From contig CAZXCG010000029.1 in assembly GCA_964639205.1 (NCBI GenBank), positions 1 to 16,445 of the forward strand: DNA of 16,445 nucleotides. Direction: 5' to 3'. Shown here piece by piece: positions 1 through 7,055 of this stretch; within the stretch, counting starts at the first letter, position 1, and every line of letters starts with the position of its first letter. The translations under genes were made by a program, and so were the position numbers. A model generated the notes under the pieces. It was not told the DNA's origin. It searched no databases and worked only from the letters and a program-made list of their open reading frames with translations. Origin of the DNA: CAZXCG01 sp964639205 (lineage in GTDB: Bacteria > Bacillota > Clostridia > Oscillospirales > Acutalibacteraceae).

Positions 1-541
1 CGGTAGCGTCATCGCTGGCGGCTGTTTTTGTATAAGCCGGAACAAGGACAAAAGAGGCATGTTTTGCCTGTTCTTCAGCTGTAACCCAAACTGTAGCACC
101 GTAATACTGTTCCACCAGTTCCTGCGCCGTTTTCCCTGTACCCGTTGAATCCGGGATAAACAAAAGCAGCGGATAACTTTGTGTCTCATCGTATCCTTCA
201 GGAATATACAAGCTGTATTCGAAGGATACTCCGGCTGATTCATCTGTGAATGTAAACTGCTTGAATTTGGACGAGTTCTCATCCAAGACTGCTTGCACTT
301 CCTCGCTGTTTTCTGCGGTTCCGATGCCGGCATTCATAGCGTTACCTGTGCCTTTACCTGTGCCTTTGCCCCCATCTATTGTCATCCCTTTTTGTTCAGC
401 GTTTTCTTGCGCTGTACTCTCAGAGACGGAAGCAGTCTGAGCGCCTGCTTCCTCTTCTGTTATATTTGATACATTTGAACAGGCGGTGAAAATTGATAAC
501 GCCATCACTATGCATATGCCGATTATCCCTTTGTTTATCAT
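1..541 (-). CDS. Secreted lipoprotein with start of an alpha/beta-hydrolase (esterase/peptidase-like) domain, 3' end outside window
   Basis: The reading frame opens with ATG at 541-539 and stays open for 180 codons to the window edge, so only the N-terminal part is present. An AGAGG ribosome binding site lies about 7 bases before the start. The protein begins MINKGIIGIC and has a hydrophobic stretch ending in FTAC at Cys21, a plausible though not ideal lipobox (Phe at -3), so it is probably a membrane-anchored lipoprotein. A low-complexity Glu/Ala/Gly linker follows, including GKGTGKGTG. From about residue 110 the pattern YSLYIPEGYDETQSYPLLLF matches the first strands of the predicted-peptidase/feruloyl-esterase type of alpha/beta hydrolase, where the usual HG oxyanion segment appears here as IPDSTGTG. 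The catalytic Ser, Asp and His would lie beyond the window. The hydrolase assignment is an inference from this short segment; the substrate is unknown. Confidence 0.72.
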   Translation of the reverse strand, partial: MINKGIIGICIVMALSIFTACSNVSNITEEEAGAQTASVSESTAQENAEQKGMTIDGGKGTGKGTGNAMNAGIGTAENSEEVQAVLDENSSKFKQFTFTDESAGVSFEYSLYIPEGYDETQSYPLLLFIPDSTGTGKTAQELVEQYYGATVWVTAEEQAKHASFVLVPAYTKTAASDDAT

Positions 542-594
542 CTTTAACCTCTTTCTTTAAAACGGATCTTCCGTTTAACTTTATTGACGCGTAT

Positions 595-623
595 TTTATA
601 TCATATTTTTCGTTAAAAATCAA
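595..623 (-). promoter_or_regulatory. Sigma-A-type promoter of the lipoprotein gene
   Basis: On the leftward strand, TTGATT (623-618) and TATAAA (600-595) are separated by exactly 17 bases. This lies about 55 bases before the lipoprotein start codon. Between promoter and ribosome binding site, the 5' leader contains a perfect small hairpin (AACGGA/TCCGTT, 561-575, loop of 3) that could be an operator or a transcript-stabilising stem. Confidence 0.55.
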
Positions 624-640
624 GAGACAGAGATCAAAAA

Positions 641-674
641 TAATGACGGGGCAAAGCCACTTATTGAATCTTGA
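641..674 (+). repeat. Intergenic repeat, copy 1
   Basis: This copy reads TAATGAC, then GGGGCAAAGCCAC, then TTATTGAA and TCTTGA. It shares the core GGGCAAAGCC and the invariant TTATTGAA with the copies at 5031-5065 and 8588-8622. Here the 3' arm of the GGGGC/GCCCC mini-hairpin carries one mismatch. Unlike the other copies it does not follow a rightward gene: it lies between two divergently transcribed genes. Confidence 0.6.
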
Positions 675-690
675 TATTTTTTATTATGCA

Positions 691-758
691 CCGGGTTAAG
701 CCCGCTCGGCAGAGCGCCGCTGCGATTGCAGCCGAAATAAGCGGTCTGCGCCCGGGTT
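691..758 (+). other. Large imperfect stem-loop of unknown function
   Basis: The sequence folds into one long hairpin. AAGCCCG (698-704) pairs with CGGGTT (753-758) with one G-U pair, GCAGA (709-713) pairs with TCTGC (745-749), and CCGCT (717-721) pairs with AGCGG (740-744), with a small internal loop and a 3-base bulge between the arms. The apex can form a further stem, GCTGC/GCAGC. No coding frame with a ribosome binding site accounts for it. It could be part of a small RNA ended by the terminator at 781-819, or a remnant of a former 3' untranslated region. The strand is uncertain and was assigned from that terminator. Confidence 0.4.
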
Positions 759-780
759 ATCTTTATTAAAGTTATATCAA

Positions 781-819
781 ATCAGAGCAAGCTTACTTTA
801 TTGCTCCGATTATTTTTTG
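781..819 (+). terminator. Rho-independent terminator with no obvious upstream rightward gene
   Basis: ATCAGAGCAA (781-790) pairs with TTGCTCCGAT (801-810) with one A/C mismatch. The loop is GCTTACTTTA and the stem is followed directly by TATTTTTTG. The T-run is on the rightward strand only. The nearest upstream gene runs leftward, and the promoter of the next rightward gene lies downstream, so the terminated transcript is not identified. Confidence 0.65.
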
Positions 820-858
820 TTCGGGCAAAATATACGTTCGCTGCGGCGCAAAAAACAG

Positions 859-887
859 TTGCACACAGGCTTTAAAAGTGATATACT
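859..887 (+). promoter_or_regulatory. Sigma-A-type promoter of the GH20 gene
   Basis: TTGCAC (859-864) and TATACT (882-887) are spaced 17 bases apart, close to the vegetative consensus. Transcription would start near 894 and leave a 5' leader of about 65 bases before the ATG at 960. Confidence 0.6.
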
Positions 888-900
888 TTATTTAATGTAT

Positions 901-915
901 ACCGAAACGTTTTGT
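901..915 (+). promoter_or_regulatory. Candidate LacI-family-type operator
   Basis: ACCGAAACGTTTTGT is a near-palindrome around a central CG with the perfect core AAACGTTT (905-912), the general layout of LacI/GalR-family operators. It lies just after the predicted transcription start of the GH20 gene, a position suited to repression. The outer bases do not match the catabolite-responsive cre consensus well. A further ACCGAA (901-906)/TTCGGT (930-935) inverted repeat overlaps it. Confidence 0.3.
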
Positions 916-959
916 ATAGGTTGCAAAAATTCGGTTCAAAAAATATTGAGGTGAAAAGT

Positions 960-3900
960 ATGAAAAAAATCATTTCCGCGCTGCTATGTGTGACAATCAT
1001 TGCAGCCTGCTCCGTTGCGGGAATACCCTCCGCCTCGGCAGCACAAACATATGACGGAACCATCGACGATTTTACCGCCCCGTCTCCGTCGGCGTCTGCG
1101 ACCGTATCGGAAAAACAAACGTATGCGGCTACGCAGACAGTTACAGGCAATGTTGCTCTCAACAAAACCGTTACGGTTTCCGGCGTTGAGTCCGGAGCAG
1201 AGCAGTGCACCGGTGATTTAACGGTTGACGGCACTGTAGTCACCTCCGCGTCCACCGACACAAGCTCCCGCTGGTCGGCTCCGCAGATGAAATCCGGTAC
1301 CTCTTCAACACAGACCCAAACGCCGCAATGGCTTGTCATTGATTTAGGCGCCTCTGTTTATGACATTACAAGCATTAAAGTGTATTTCTTTAAGCTTGTA
1401 TGGTCAAGCGACTATGTAATAAAAACATCTTCCTCCTTTGACGGAACCTTAACCGATGACAGCACCTGGACTACCGTTAAAGAGGTTGATAACAGCAGCC
1501 GCGCCACCACAACTCAATATCCGACCGATGAATTTACCGATATAACAGACCTTGAACGCTATGTGCTTTTCTATTTCAATAAAGTAAACTACGCGGCGGG
1601 AGGCTCTTCTGTTTCAGTCAGCGAAATTGAAATTTACGGCTCGCAGGATATTGACCCCTCGGCTCCCGCAAACGCTGCCGCAGCCATGAATCAAGTGAAC
1701 CTCGCTCTTAACGATGACGAAAGCGCAATTGTTTTCCCCGAAATGAATGAAAATTACGAATTTTCAATTAAAGGCAGCGAGTTTGACAATATTATTTCTA
1801 CCGACGGCACGGTTACGCCTTATCTCATAGGGGACCGCGAGGTTACCGTTCTTGCTCAGGTTGTCAATAAATCCGATTCCTCTGACGTTGCGGAGAAAAA
1901 CTTTACCTTTACCGTTCACGATAAATCCGGGAATTTTCCGGAGCTTTTCCCCGAGGTTGATCCGCAGGCTCAGAACGCCGAGCCTCAGGTAATCCCCTCG
2001 GTACAGGAATGGTACGGCTTTGAGGGGGACTTTGCTTTAAATGCTCAGAGTAAAATTGTATATAACGACGCGGCGGGCGTGGGACTGCAAACCGTTGCCG
2101 AGTCGATGAGCGAAGACCTCTGCACTATGCTCGGCTTAAGCCTTACCGTCACAAGCGGAGCTTCTGCCGGAGAAAACGACATATATCTTGAAAGCCTTTC
2201 CGAGGATACTTATAATCTCGGCAGTGAGGGCAGCCTTATAATCGTCAATGATAACGGCGCAAAAATATACGCCCCCACCCGTACGGGCGTACTGTACGGC
2301 ACATATACCGTTATGCAGGGTATGCTTTCGGGCGGAGGCAGCTTCCCCTACGGCGTTGTCCGCGATTACCCGGAATTTGAAGTAAGGGGAATTATGATAG
2401 ATGTTGCGCGCGCTCCTTTCCGCCTTGAAACCCTGCAGCAGTATCAGAAGATTCTTTCCTGGTTTAAAATAAACGAAATGCACATGCATATAAACGACGA
2501 CCGCCATCAAACCAACAGCGACCGGCCGGACTATGATGATTGGGAAGACGTGGAGTCGATGTTCAGGCTGGAAAGCGAGCTTTTCCCAAGCTTGACTACA
2601 ACAGCTAAGGACAGCGAGTATTTCAATTCCGAAGACGGCTACGGCGGAACTCCGACCTACACAAAGGATGAGTGGAGAGAATTTCAGACAAGCGGCGCCG
2701 ATCTCGGCATCAACGTAATAACCGAAATAGATTTGCCCGCTCACGCGCTTGCTTTAACCTCATATGTACATAATTATCCCAACGAAGCGGCGGCGGCAGG
2801 AATCACCGGTCCGGTTCAAAGCTCAAGGCACTGGGAGCTTATGGCTCTTTCCGGCGAGAATTATGAGAATTCAAATAAAATGATGACCGCTCTTTACAGT
2901 GAATATATAAACGGTGTAAACGGAGGAGAAGCCACCTTTATTTCCGACACCGTGCATATCGGCGCCGACGAATACTGGAATATTACGTCGGACGAAAAGA
3001 CCGGATTTGCAAACTATGTTCAAGAAATATCCGAAATGGCCGAGGACGCGGGCAAAAAGGTCCGCATGTGGGCGGGAGTATCCTATTTTCTGGACAATTC
3101 AGCCGAATACAGCAATATTGAGCTTGATGTTTGGGACACAAGCTATGAAAATGTTTCCCAGCGAATTTCAGAGGGCTATTCGCTTGTAAACGTTTGCAAC
3201 AATTACCTTTACAACAACGCTCTGCGCGACCGCCGCGATATTGTAAACGTTGAGCATCTTTACGAAAACTGGAATCCCTACGTATTTACTAACTACACCG
3301 CCAATGTGGGCGAGCCTTCAATTATAGGAGCAAAGACCGCAGTTTGGCAGGATGTTACGGATATGGGCGTTACGGAAGCGGACAACACCGAACGTATCGT
3401 TCGCGCCGGCGCTGTGCTTGCCGAAAAAACCTGGGGCGGCACAAGCGAAAGTCAGACATACTCCGACTGGTCGTTTATATTCAGTATGCTCAAAAACGGA
3501 GTTGAAGGCGCAGACAACGCCTATAATGCCGATACCGCATACGCCGCGGCGGACTTTGACTTTGCAAACGTAACGGCAGACGCCGACATTTTAAACGCCG
3601 CAGACGGCACTTATGCGGATATTAACGGAAGCATAACCCTTGAAACAGACGAAAACGGCGTCGTATGGGGTGTGTTTGACGGCAATGATTACATCTCAAC
3701 GGGACTTTCAAGCCTTAATTACCCCTACACAGTTTCTTTTGATATTAAGTCGGGTACAAACGGAACCGACGCGCTGCTGTTCAGCGGAAGCGACGGTTGG
3801 CTGTATGCCGCGGGGATCGACGGAGAAATGAGCATTGCGCGCGCGTTCTTTAACCAGAGCCTATGTTATACTCTGCCCGCCGGCGCCGAAACAAATATAA

Positions 3901-5009
3901 CCATAGTAGGAACGCAGGAGGCTGTTAAGCTATATGTAAACGGCAGCCTTGTAAAATTCCTCGGCAGGCAATCCGCAAGCGAATCGGACTACGACAACCT
4001 CTCCTCTACCTTTGTATTCCCGCTTGAATATATCGGCAAGGGCTTTAACGGAAAGCTCGCAAATATACGCGCCTATAATAAGGCTCTTTCTCCCGAAACC
4101 GTTCAGGCTCTTTATACCGGCGCGGACGCAAGCTACGTAAACGTCGCGCAGAACAAAGGAGTTGCAGGAGACGCGCAAAATATAGGACTTTCAAGCTGGG
4201 ACGTTGACTGGAAAAAGCTGAACGTCGGCTGGAAAGCCATAGACGGAGACTCCAATTCAATTGACGGACAGTACAGCACAAGCTACACCGAAAAGAACTC
4301 CTTCTTTGAGGGAGCGCACGCCGATTCCTCTTTGGCGCTGGATTTATGGCAGGAGTACGAGATTTCAAGGATTGTCCTGCAATGGGACAGAACGCCGACT
4401 TCCTTTAAGCTTCAAACCTCTGACGACGGCGTAAATTGGACGGATTTGCAAACCTTTACGGCTTCCACCTCGGCGGCTTCCGTAACAACGGTTGACTTTG
4501 ACGAACCCATAACCACGCGCTATTTAAAGATGCAGGGTGTGTCGATTTACAACAACAGCGCTTCCTACACCTTCAAGCTCAGAGAATTTATGGCGTTTGA
4601 AAAGGTAGACAAAGAGTCGCTTACAATGTACGCGTCAAGCTACAGCCGCTACTTAGAGCAGCTCGGTTATTCGGCGGACAGCAGCGCGTATCTTGTGGGA
4701 GCTCAGGCGCTGAGCGTAGCCGACAATCCCGTTGCTGAGCAGCGCAATGTGGACGCCGCCCTTGCAGACGTCAAATCCGCCGCGCAGGAGATATTCCCCG
4801 AAGGCACGGTGGTATTCGGCGACGCAAACTTCGACGGAGCTATGAATGTAAAGGACGCTACCGTTATTCAGAAATACGCGGCAAAAATAATTACCGCCGA
4901 GCGCATTAACGCATTCGCCGCAGATTTGGACAGTGACGGCGCAATTACAGGTATGGACACAACTCTTCTACAGAAATACCTTGTAAATCTGCTTGAAATG
5001 CCTAAATAA
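960..5009 (+). CDS. Secreted modular GH20 beta-N-acetylhexosaminidase (or lacto-N-biosidase) with CBM32-like, LamG-like and dockerin domains
   Basis: A 1349-residue exported glycosidase that should cleave terminal N-acetylhexosamine residues from host or microbial glycans. The start at 960 is chosen because GAGGTG sits 5 bases upstream and a signal peptide (MKKIISALLC, AxA site near residue 27) begins there; the frame is open further upstream. Domains in order: discoidin/CBM32-like (about 64-227), Ig-like stretch (231-322), GH20 N-terminal domain (340-470), GH20 catalytic barrel (473-827), LamG-like lectin domain (863-1054), second discoidin/CBM32-like (1060-1216), short helical linker, and type I dockerin (1286-1349) with two calcium loops, DANFDGAMNVKD and DLDSDGAITGMD. 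The catalytic Asp-Glu pair is in HIGADEYW (D670, E671), the pair used in substrate-assisted catalysis. The dockerin implies docking to a cohesin scaffold. The architecture also resembles GH20 lacto-N-biosidases with CBM32, so substrate is open. I14-A-A-C17 also fits a lipobox. Confidence 0.93.
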   Translation: MKKIISALLCVTIIAACSVAGIPSASAAQTYDGTIDDFTAPSPSASATVSEKQTYAATQTVTGNVALNKTVTVSGVESGAEQCTGDLTVDGTVVTSASTDTSSRWSAPQMKSGTSSTQTQTPQWLVIDLGASVYDITSIKVYFFKLVWSSDYVIKTSSSFDGTLTDDSTWTTVKEVDNSSRATTTQYPTDEFTDITDLERYVLFYFNKVNYAAGGSSVSVSEIEIYGSQDIDPSAPANAAAAMNQVNLALNDDESAIVFPEMNENYEFSIKGSEFDNIISTDGTVTPYLIGDREVTVLAQVVNKSDSSDVAEKNFTFTVHDKSGNFPELFPEVDPQAQNAEPQVIPSVQEWYGFEGDFALNAQSKIVYNDAAGVGLQTVAESMSEDLCTMLGLSLTVTSGASAGENDIYLESLSEDTYNLGSEGSLIIVNDNGAKIYAPTRTGVLYGTYTVMQGMLSGGGSFPYGVVRDYPEFEVRGIMIDVARAPFRLETLQQYQKILSWFKINEMHMHINDDRHQTNSDRPDYDDWEDVESMFRLESELFPSLTTTAKDSEYFNSEDGYGGTPTYTKDEWREFQTSGADLGINVITEIDLPAHALALTSYVHNYPNEAAAAGITGPVQSSRHWELMALSGENYENSNKMMTALYSEYINGVNGGEATFISDTVHIGADEYWNITSDEKTGFANYVQEISEMAEDAGKKVRMWAGVSYFLDNSAEYSNIELDVWDTSYENVSQRISEGYSLVNVCNNYLYNNALRDRRDIVNVEHLYENWNPYVFTNYTANVGEPSIIGAKTAVWQDVTDMGVTEADNTERIVRAGAVLAEKTWGGTSESQTYSDWSFIFSMLKNGVEGADNAYNADTAYAAADFDFANVTADADILNAADGTYADINGSITLETDENGVVWGVFDGNDYISTGLSSLNYPYTVSFDIKSGTNGTDALLFSGSDGWLYAAGIDGEMSIARAFFNQSLCYTLPAGAETNITIVGTQEAVKLYVNGSLVKFLGRQSASESDYDNLSSTFVFPLEYIGKGFNGKLANIRAYNKALSPETVQALYTGADASYVNVAQNKGVAGDAQNIGLSSWDVDWKKLNVGWKAIDGDSNSIDGQYSTSYTEKNSFFEGAHADSSLALDLWQEYEISRIVLQWDRTPTSFKLQTSDDGVNWTDLQTFTASTSAASVTTVDFDEPITTRYLKMQGVSIYNNSASYTFKLREFMAFEKVDKESLTMYASSYSRYLEQLGYSADSSAYLVGAQALSVADNPVAEQRNVDAALADVKSAAQEIFPEGTVVFGDANFDGAMNVKDATVIQKYAAKIITAERINAFAADLDSDGAITGMDTTLLQKYLVNLLEMPK

Positions 5010-5030
5010 AGCAGACAGAAAAAGATGATA

Positions 5031-5065
5031 TAATAAACGGGGCAAAGCCCCTTATTGAACTTGAG
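5031..5065 (+). repeat. Intergenic repeat, copy 2
   Basis: TAATAAAC is followed by GGGGCAAAGCCCC (5039-5051, a perfect 5-bp stem with an AAA loop), then TTATTGAA and CTTGAG. It begins 21 bases after the stop codon of the GH20 gene and runs directly into the hairpin at 5063-5144. Confidence 0.65.
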
Positions 5066-5144
5066 CGCTGACGTCCCCGTACCGACGGCTGCGGGGTATG
5101 CTCCGGAATCGCTCCCCGCAGATAGACCCGTAAGGTCAGCGCTC
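5063..5144 (+). ncRNA. Structured leader upstream of leuC, candidate cis-regulatory RNA
   Basis: A perfect 10-bp outer stem, GAGCGCTGAC (5063-5072) with GTCAGCGCTC (5135-5144), encloses a small hairpin CCGT/ACGG (5077-5088) and a perfect 8-bp stem CTGCGGGG (5089-5096) with CCCCGCAG (5114-5121). CCCCG at 5075-5079 can compete for the same CGGGG, giving two mutually exclusive folds. No T-run follows the outer stem, so it is not a simple terminator. The leuC ribosome binding site is about 39 bases downstream. No T-box consensus is present, and I do not recognise a known riboswitch class. A palindromic repeat element is the main alternative. Confidence 0.4.
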
Positions 5145-5194
5145 CCGCGCAGACTGCAAAAAACAAACGCTAAATATACTTTGAGGTGATTTCT

Positions 5195-6460
5195 ATGGGA
5201 ATGACTATGTCGCAAAAGATTCTTGCCGCGCATGCCGGTCTTGACAGTGTCAAACCGGGGCAGCTGATTGAAGCAAGGCTTGACATGGTTCTCGGCAACG
5301 ACGTTACATCCCCCGTTGCTATAAATGTTTTTGAGGAGAATAAAGCCGACGCTGTCTTTGACAACACGAAGATAGCCATGGTTATGGATCATTTTACTCC
5401 GAACAAAGACATAAAAGCTGCGCAGCAGTGTCAAAGGGTGCGCCGCTTTGCCGATAAATACGATATTAAAAACTTCCTTGACGTAGGACAAATGGGCATT
5501 GAGCACGCGCTTCTGCCGGAAATGGGGCTTGTCGGTCCCGGCTCACTGTGCATAGGCGCGGATTCACACACCTGTACCTACGGCGCGCTCGGCGCGTTTT
5601 CGACGGGAGTGGGCTCTACGGATATGGCCGCCGGTATGATAAGCGGTAAAGCATGGTTTAAGGTTCCGGGTGCAATAAAGTTTGAGCTTGTCGGCAAGCC
5701 GCAGGGCTATGTCTGCGGTAAGGACGTTATCCTTCACATAATAGGCAAAATCGGCGTTGACGGCGCGCTTTACAAATCAATGGAGTTCTGCGGCAGCGGA
5801 CTTAAATATCTTAATATTGACGACCGCCTCTGTATTGCCAATATGGCTATTGAAGCCGGCGCCAAAAACGGGATTTTCCCCGTTGACGAAATCACCCGCG
5901 AATACTGCGAGGGGCGTTTCCGCGGAGAAATCCGCGAATTTTGCGCTGACAGCGACGCAGAATACGAGCAAGTATATTTAATCGATCTGTCCGAGCTCCG
6001 TCCGACGGTTGCTTTCCCGCATTTACCGGAGAACACCCGCACCGTTGACGAAATAGGAGAAACCGAGGTTAAAATTGACCAGGCAGTAATAGGCTCCTGC
6101 ACAAACGGACGAATTTCCGACCTGCGCGCCGCCGCCGCAATTATGGACGGAAGAAAAGTGGCAAAGGGCGTGAGGTGCATAATTTTCCCGGGGACGCAGG
6201 AGATTTACTTACAGGCTATGCGCGAGGGACTGCTTGAAATATTTATAAAGGCGGGCGCGGTGGTTTCCACTCCAACCTGCGGTCCGTGTCTCGGCGGACA
6301 TATGGGCATATTGGCTGAGGGCGAACGCGCTGTTTCCACCACAAACCGCAACTTTGTCGGCAGAATGGGTCACGTTGACAGCGAGGTTTACCTTGCAAGC
6401 CCGGCTGTAGCCGCCGCAAGCGCGGTGAAGGGCTATATTACCGATCCCGGTAAAATATAA
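5195..6460 (+). CDS. leuC: 3-isopropylmalate dehydratase large subunit (LeuC, HacA-family)
   Basis: Catalytic iron-sulfur subunit of isopropylmalate isomerase, which converts 2-isopropylmalate to 3-isopropylmalate in cytosolic leucine synthesis, working with LeuD. At 421 residues it fits the compact HacA/archaeal-type LeuC rather than the longer enterobacterial form. The three cluster cysteines are present: C302 in IGSCTNGR and C362/C365 in TCGPCLGG. GADSHTCTYG is the usual substrate/cluster-proximal motif. The start at ATG 5195 follows GAGGTG by 6 bases and gives MGMTMSQKILAAHAGLD, the usual N-terminus of this subgroup. A GTG at 5186 lies inside the Shine-Dalgarno sequence and is not the start. 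leuD follows, but leuA and leuB are not in the window. Related dehydratases for other malate homologues share the fold, so exact substrate is inferred. Confidence 0.93.
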   Translation: MGMTMSQKILAAHAGLDSVKPGQLIEARLDMVLGNDVTSPVAINVFEENKADAVFDNTKIAMVMDHFTPNKDIKAAQQCQRVRRFADKYDIKNFLDVGQMGIEHALLPEMGLVGPGSLCIGADSHTCTYGALGAFSTGVGSTDMAAGMISGKAWFKVPGAIKFELVGKPQGYVCGKDVILHIIGKIGVDGALYKSMEFCGSGLKYLNIDDRLCIANMAIEAGAKNGIFPVDEITREYCEGRFRGEIREFCADSDAEYEQVYLIDLSELRPTVAFPHLPENTRTVDEIGETEVKIDQAVIGSCTNGRISDLRAAAAIMDGRKVAKGVRCIIFPGTQEIYLQAMREGLLEIFIKAGAVVSTPTCGPCLGGHMGILAEGERAVSTTNRNFVGRMGHVDSEVYLASPAVAAASAVKGYITDPGKI

Positions 6461-6555
6461 CTTAGGCAAAGACGCCCCGCTTCTGCCCATGTTAAACAGG
6501 CATATTTGCGGTCTTGCTTCGAGTTAAACCTAAATCCAGTAAAGGACTGATGTAT

Positions 6556-7038
6556 ATGAATGCAAAAGGAAGAGTACACAAATACGGAGATAACATTGAC
6601 ACAGACGTTATCATCCCGGCAAGATACCTTAATACCGCCGCTTCCGACGAGCTTGCCGCTCACTGTATGGAGGATATTGACCGCGATTTTGTAAACAAAG
6701 TGCAGCCGGGCGATATTATGGTTGCAGAAAAAAACTTCGGCTGCGGGAGCTCGCGTGAACACGCCCCCATTGCAATAAAGGCTTGCGGCATTTCCTGCGT
6801 TATTGCTTCAACCTTCGCCCGAATTTTCTACCGGAACTCAATTAACATCGGTCTTCCGATAATGGAATGTCCGCAGGCTGCGGCAGATATAAAAGACGGC
6901 GACGTGGTCTGCGTTGATTATGACACGGGCGTCATAACCAACGAAACAACCGGCAAAACCTATCAAGCCGAACCGTTTCCGCCGTTTATTCAAAACATTA
7001 TTAAAAAAGGCGGGTTGATTCCCTCCATTATGGAGTAA
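6556..7038 (+). CDS. leuD: 3-isopropylmalate dehydratase small subunit (LeuD)
   Basis: The small swivelling-domain subunit of 160 residues that completes the isomerase active site with LeuC. Its family hallmarks are DTDVIIPARYLN near the N-terminus, the substrate-proximal loop, and GCGSSREHAPIAIKACG, the phosphate/carboxylate-binding segment. The start at ATG 6556 is preferred because AAGGA lies about 9 bases upstream and the product MNAKGRVHKYGDN matches the family N-terminus. ATG 6550 is too close to that site, and the TTG at 6514 merely extends the open frame. The gap to leuC is 95 bases, unusually long for this pair and with some pairing potential (GCAAAGAC near 6466 with GTCTTGC near 6511). 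galT follows after 17 bases, so all three genes are probably co-transcribed. Confidence 0.93.
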   Translation: MNAKGRVHKYGDNIDTDVIIPARYLNTAASDELAAHCMEDIDRDFVNKVQPGDIMVAEKNFGCGSSREHAPIAIKACGISCVIASTFARIFYRNSINIGLPIMECPQAAADIKDGDVVCVDYDTGVITNETTGKTYQAEPFPPFIQNIIKKGGLIPSIME

Positions 7039-7055
7039 AGAAAAGGGGCTAATTA

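Noticed and set aside
912..959. Upstream start for the GH20 gene at 912
   Set aside because: This extension would place 16 residues before the signal peptide, and no ribosome binding site precedes it; GAGGTG precedes 960.
872..1339. Open frame of 155 codons antisense to the start of the GH20 gene
   Set aside because: Composition reflects the reverse of a coding strand; no ribosome binding site, no recognisable motif, and it overlaps a well-supported gene.
2136..2744. Open frame of 202 codons antisense within the GH20 gene
   Set aside because: A codon-bias shadow fully inside the GH20 coding region with no domain of its own.
5010..5194. T-box leucine riboswitch upstream of leuC
   Set aside because: The conserved T-box sequence and an intrinsic terminator are both absent.
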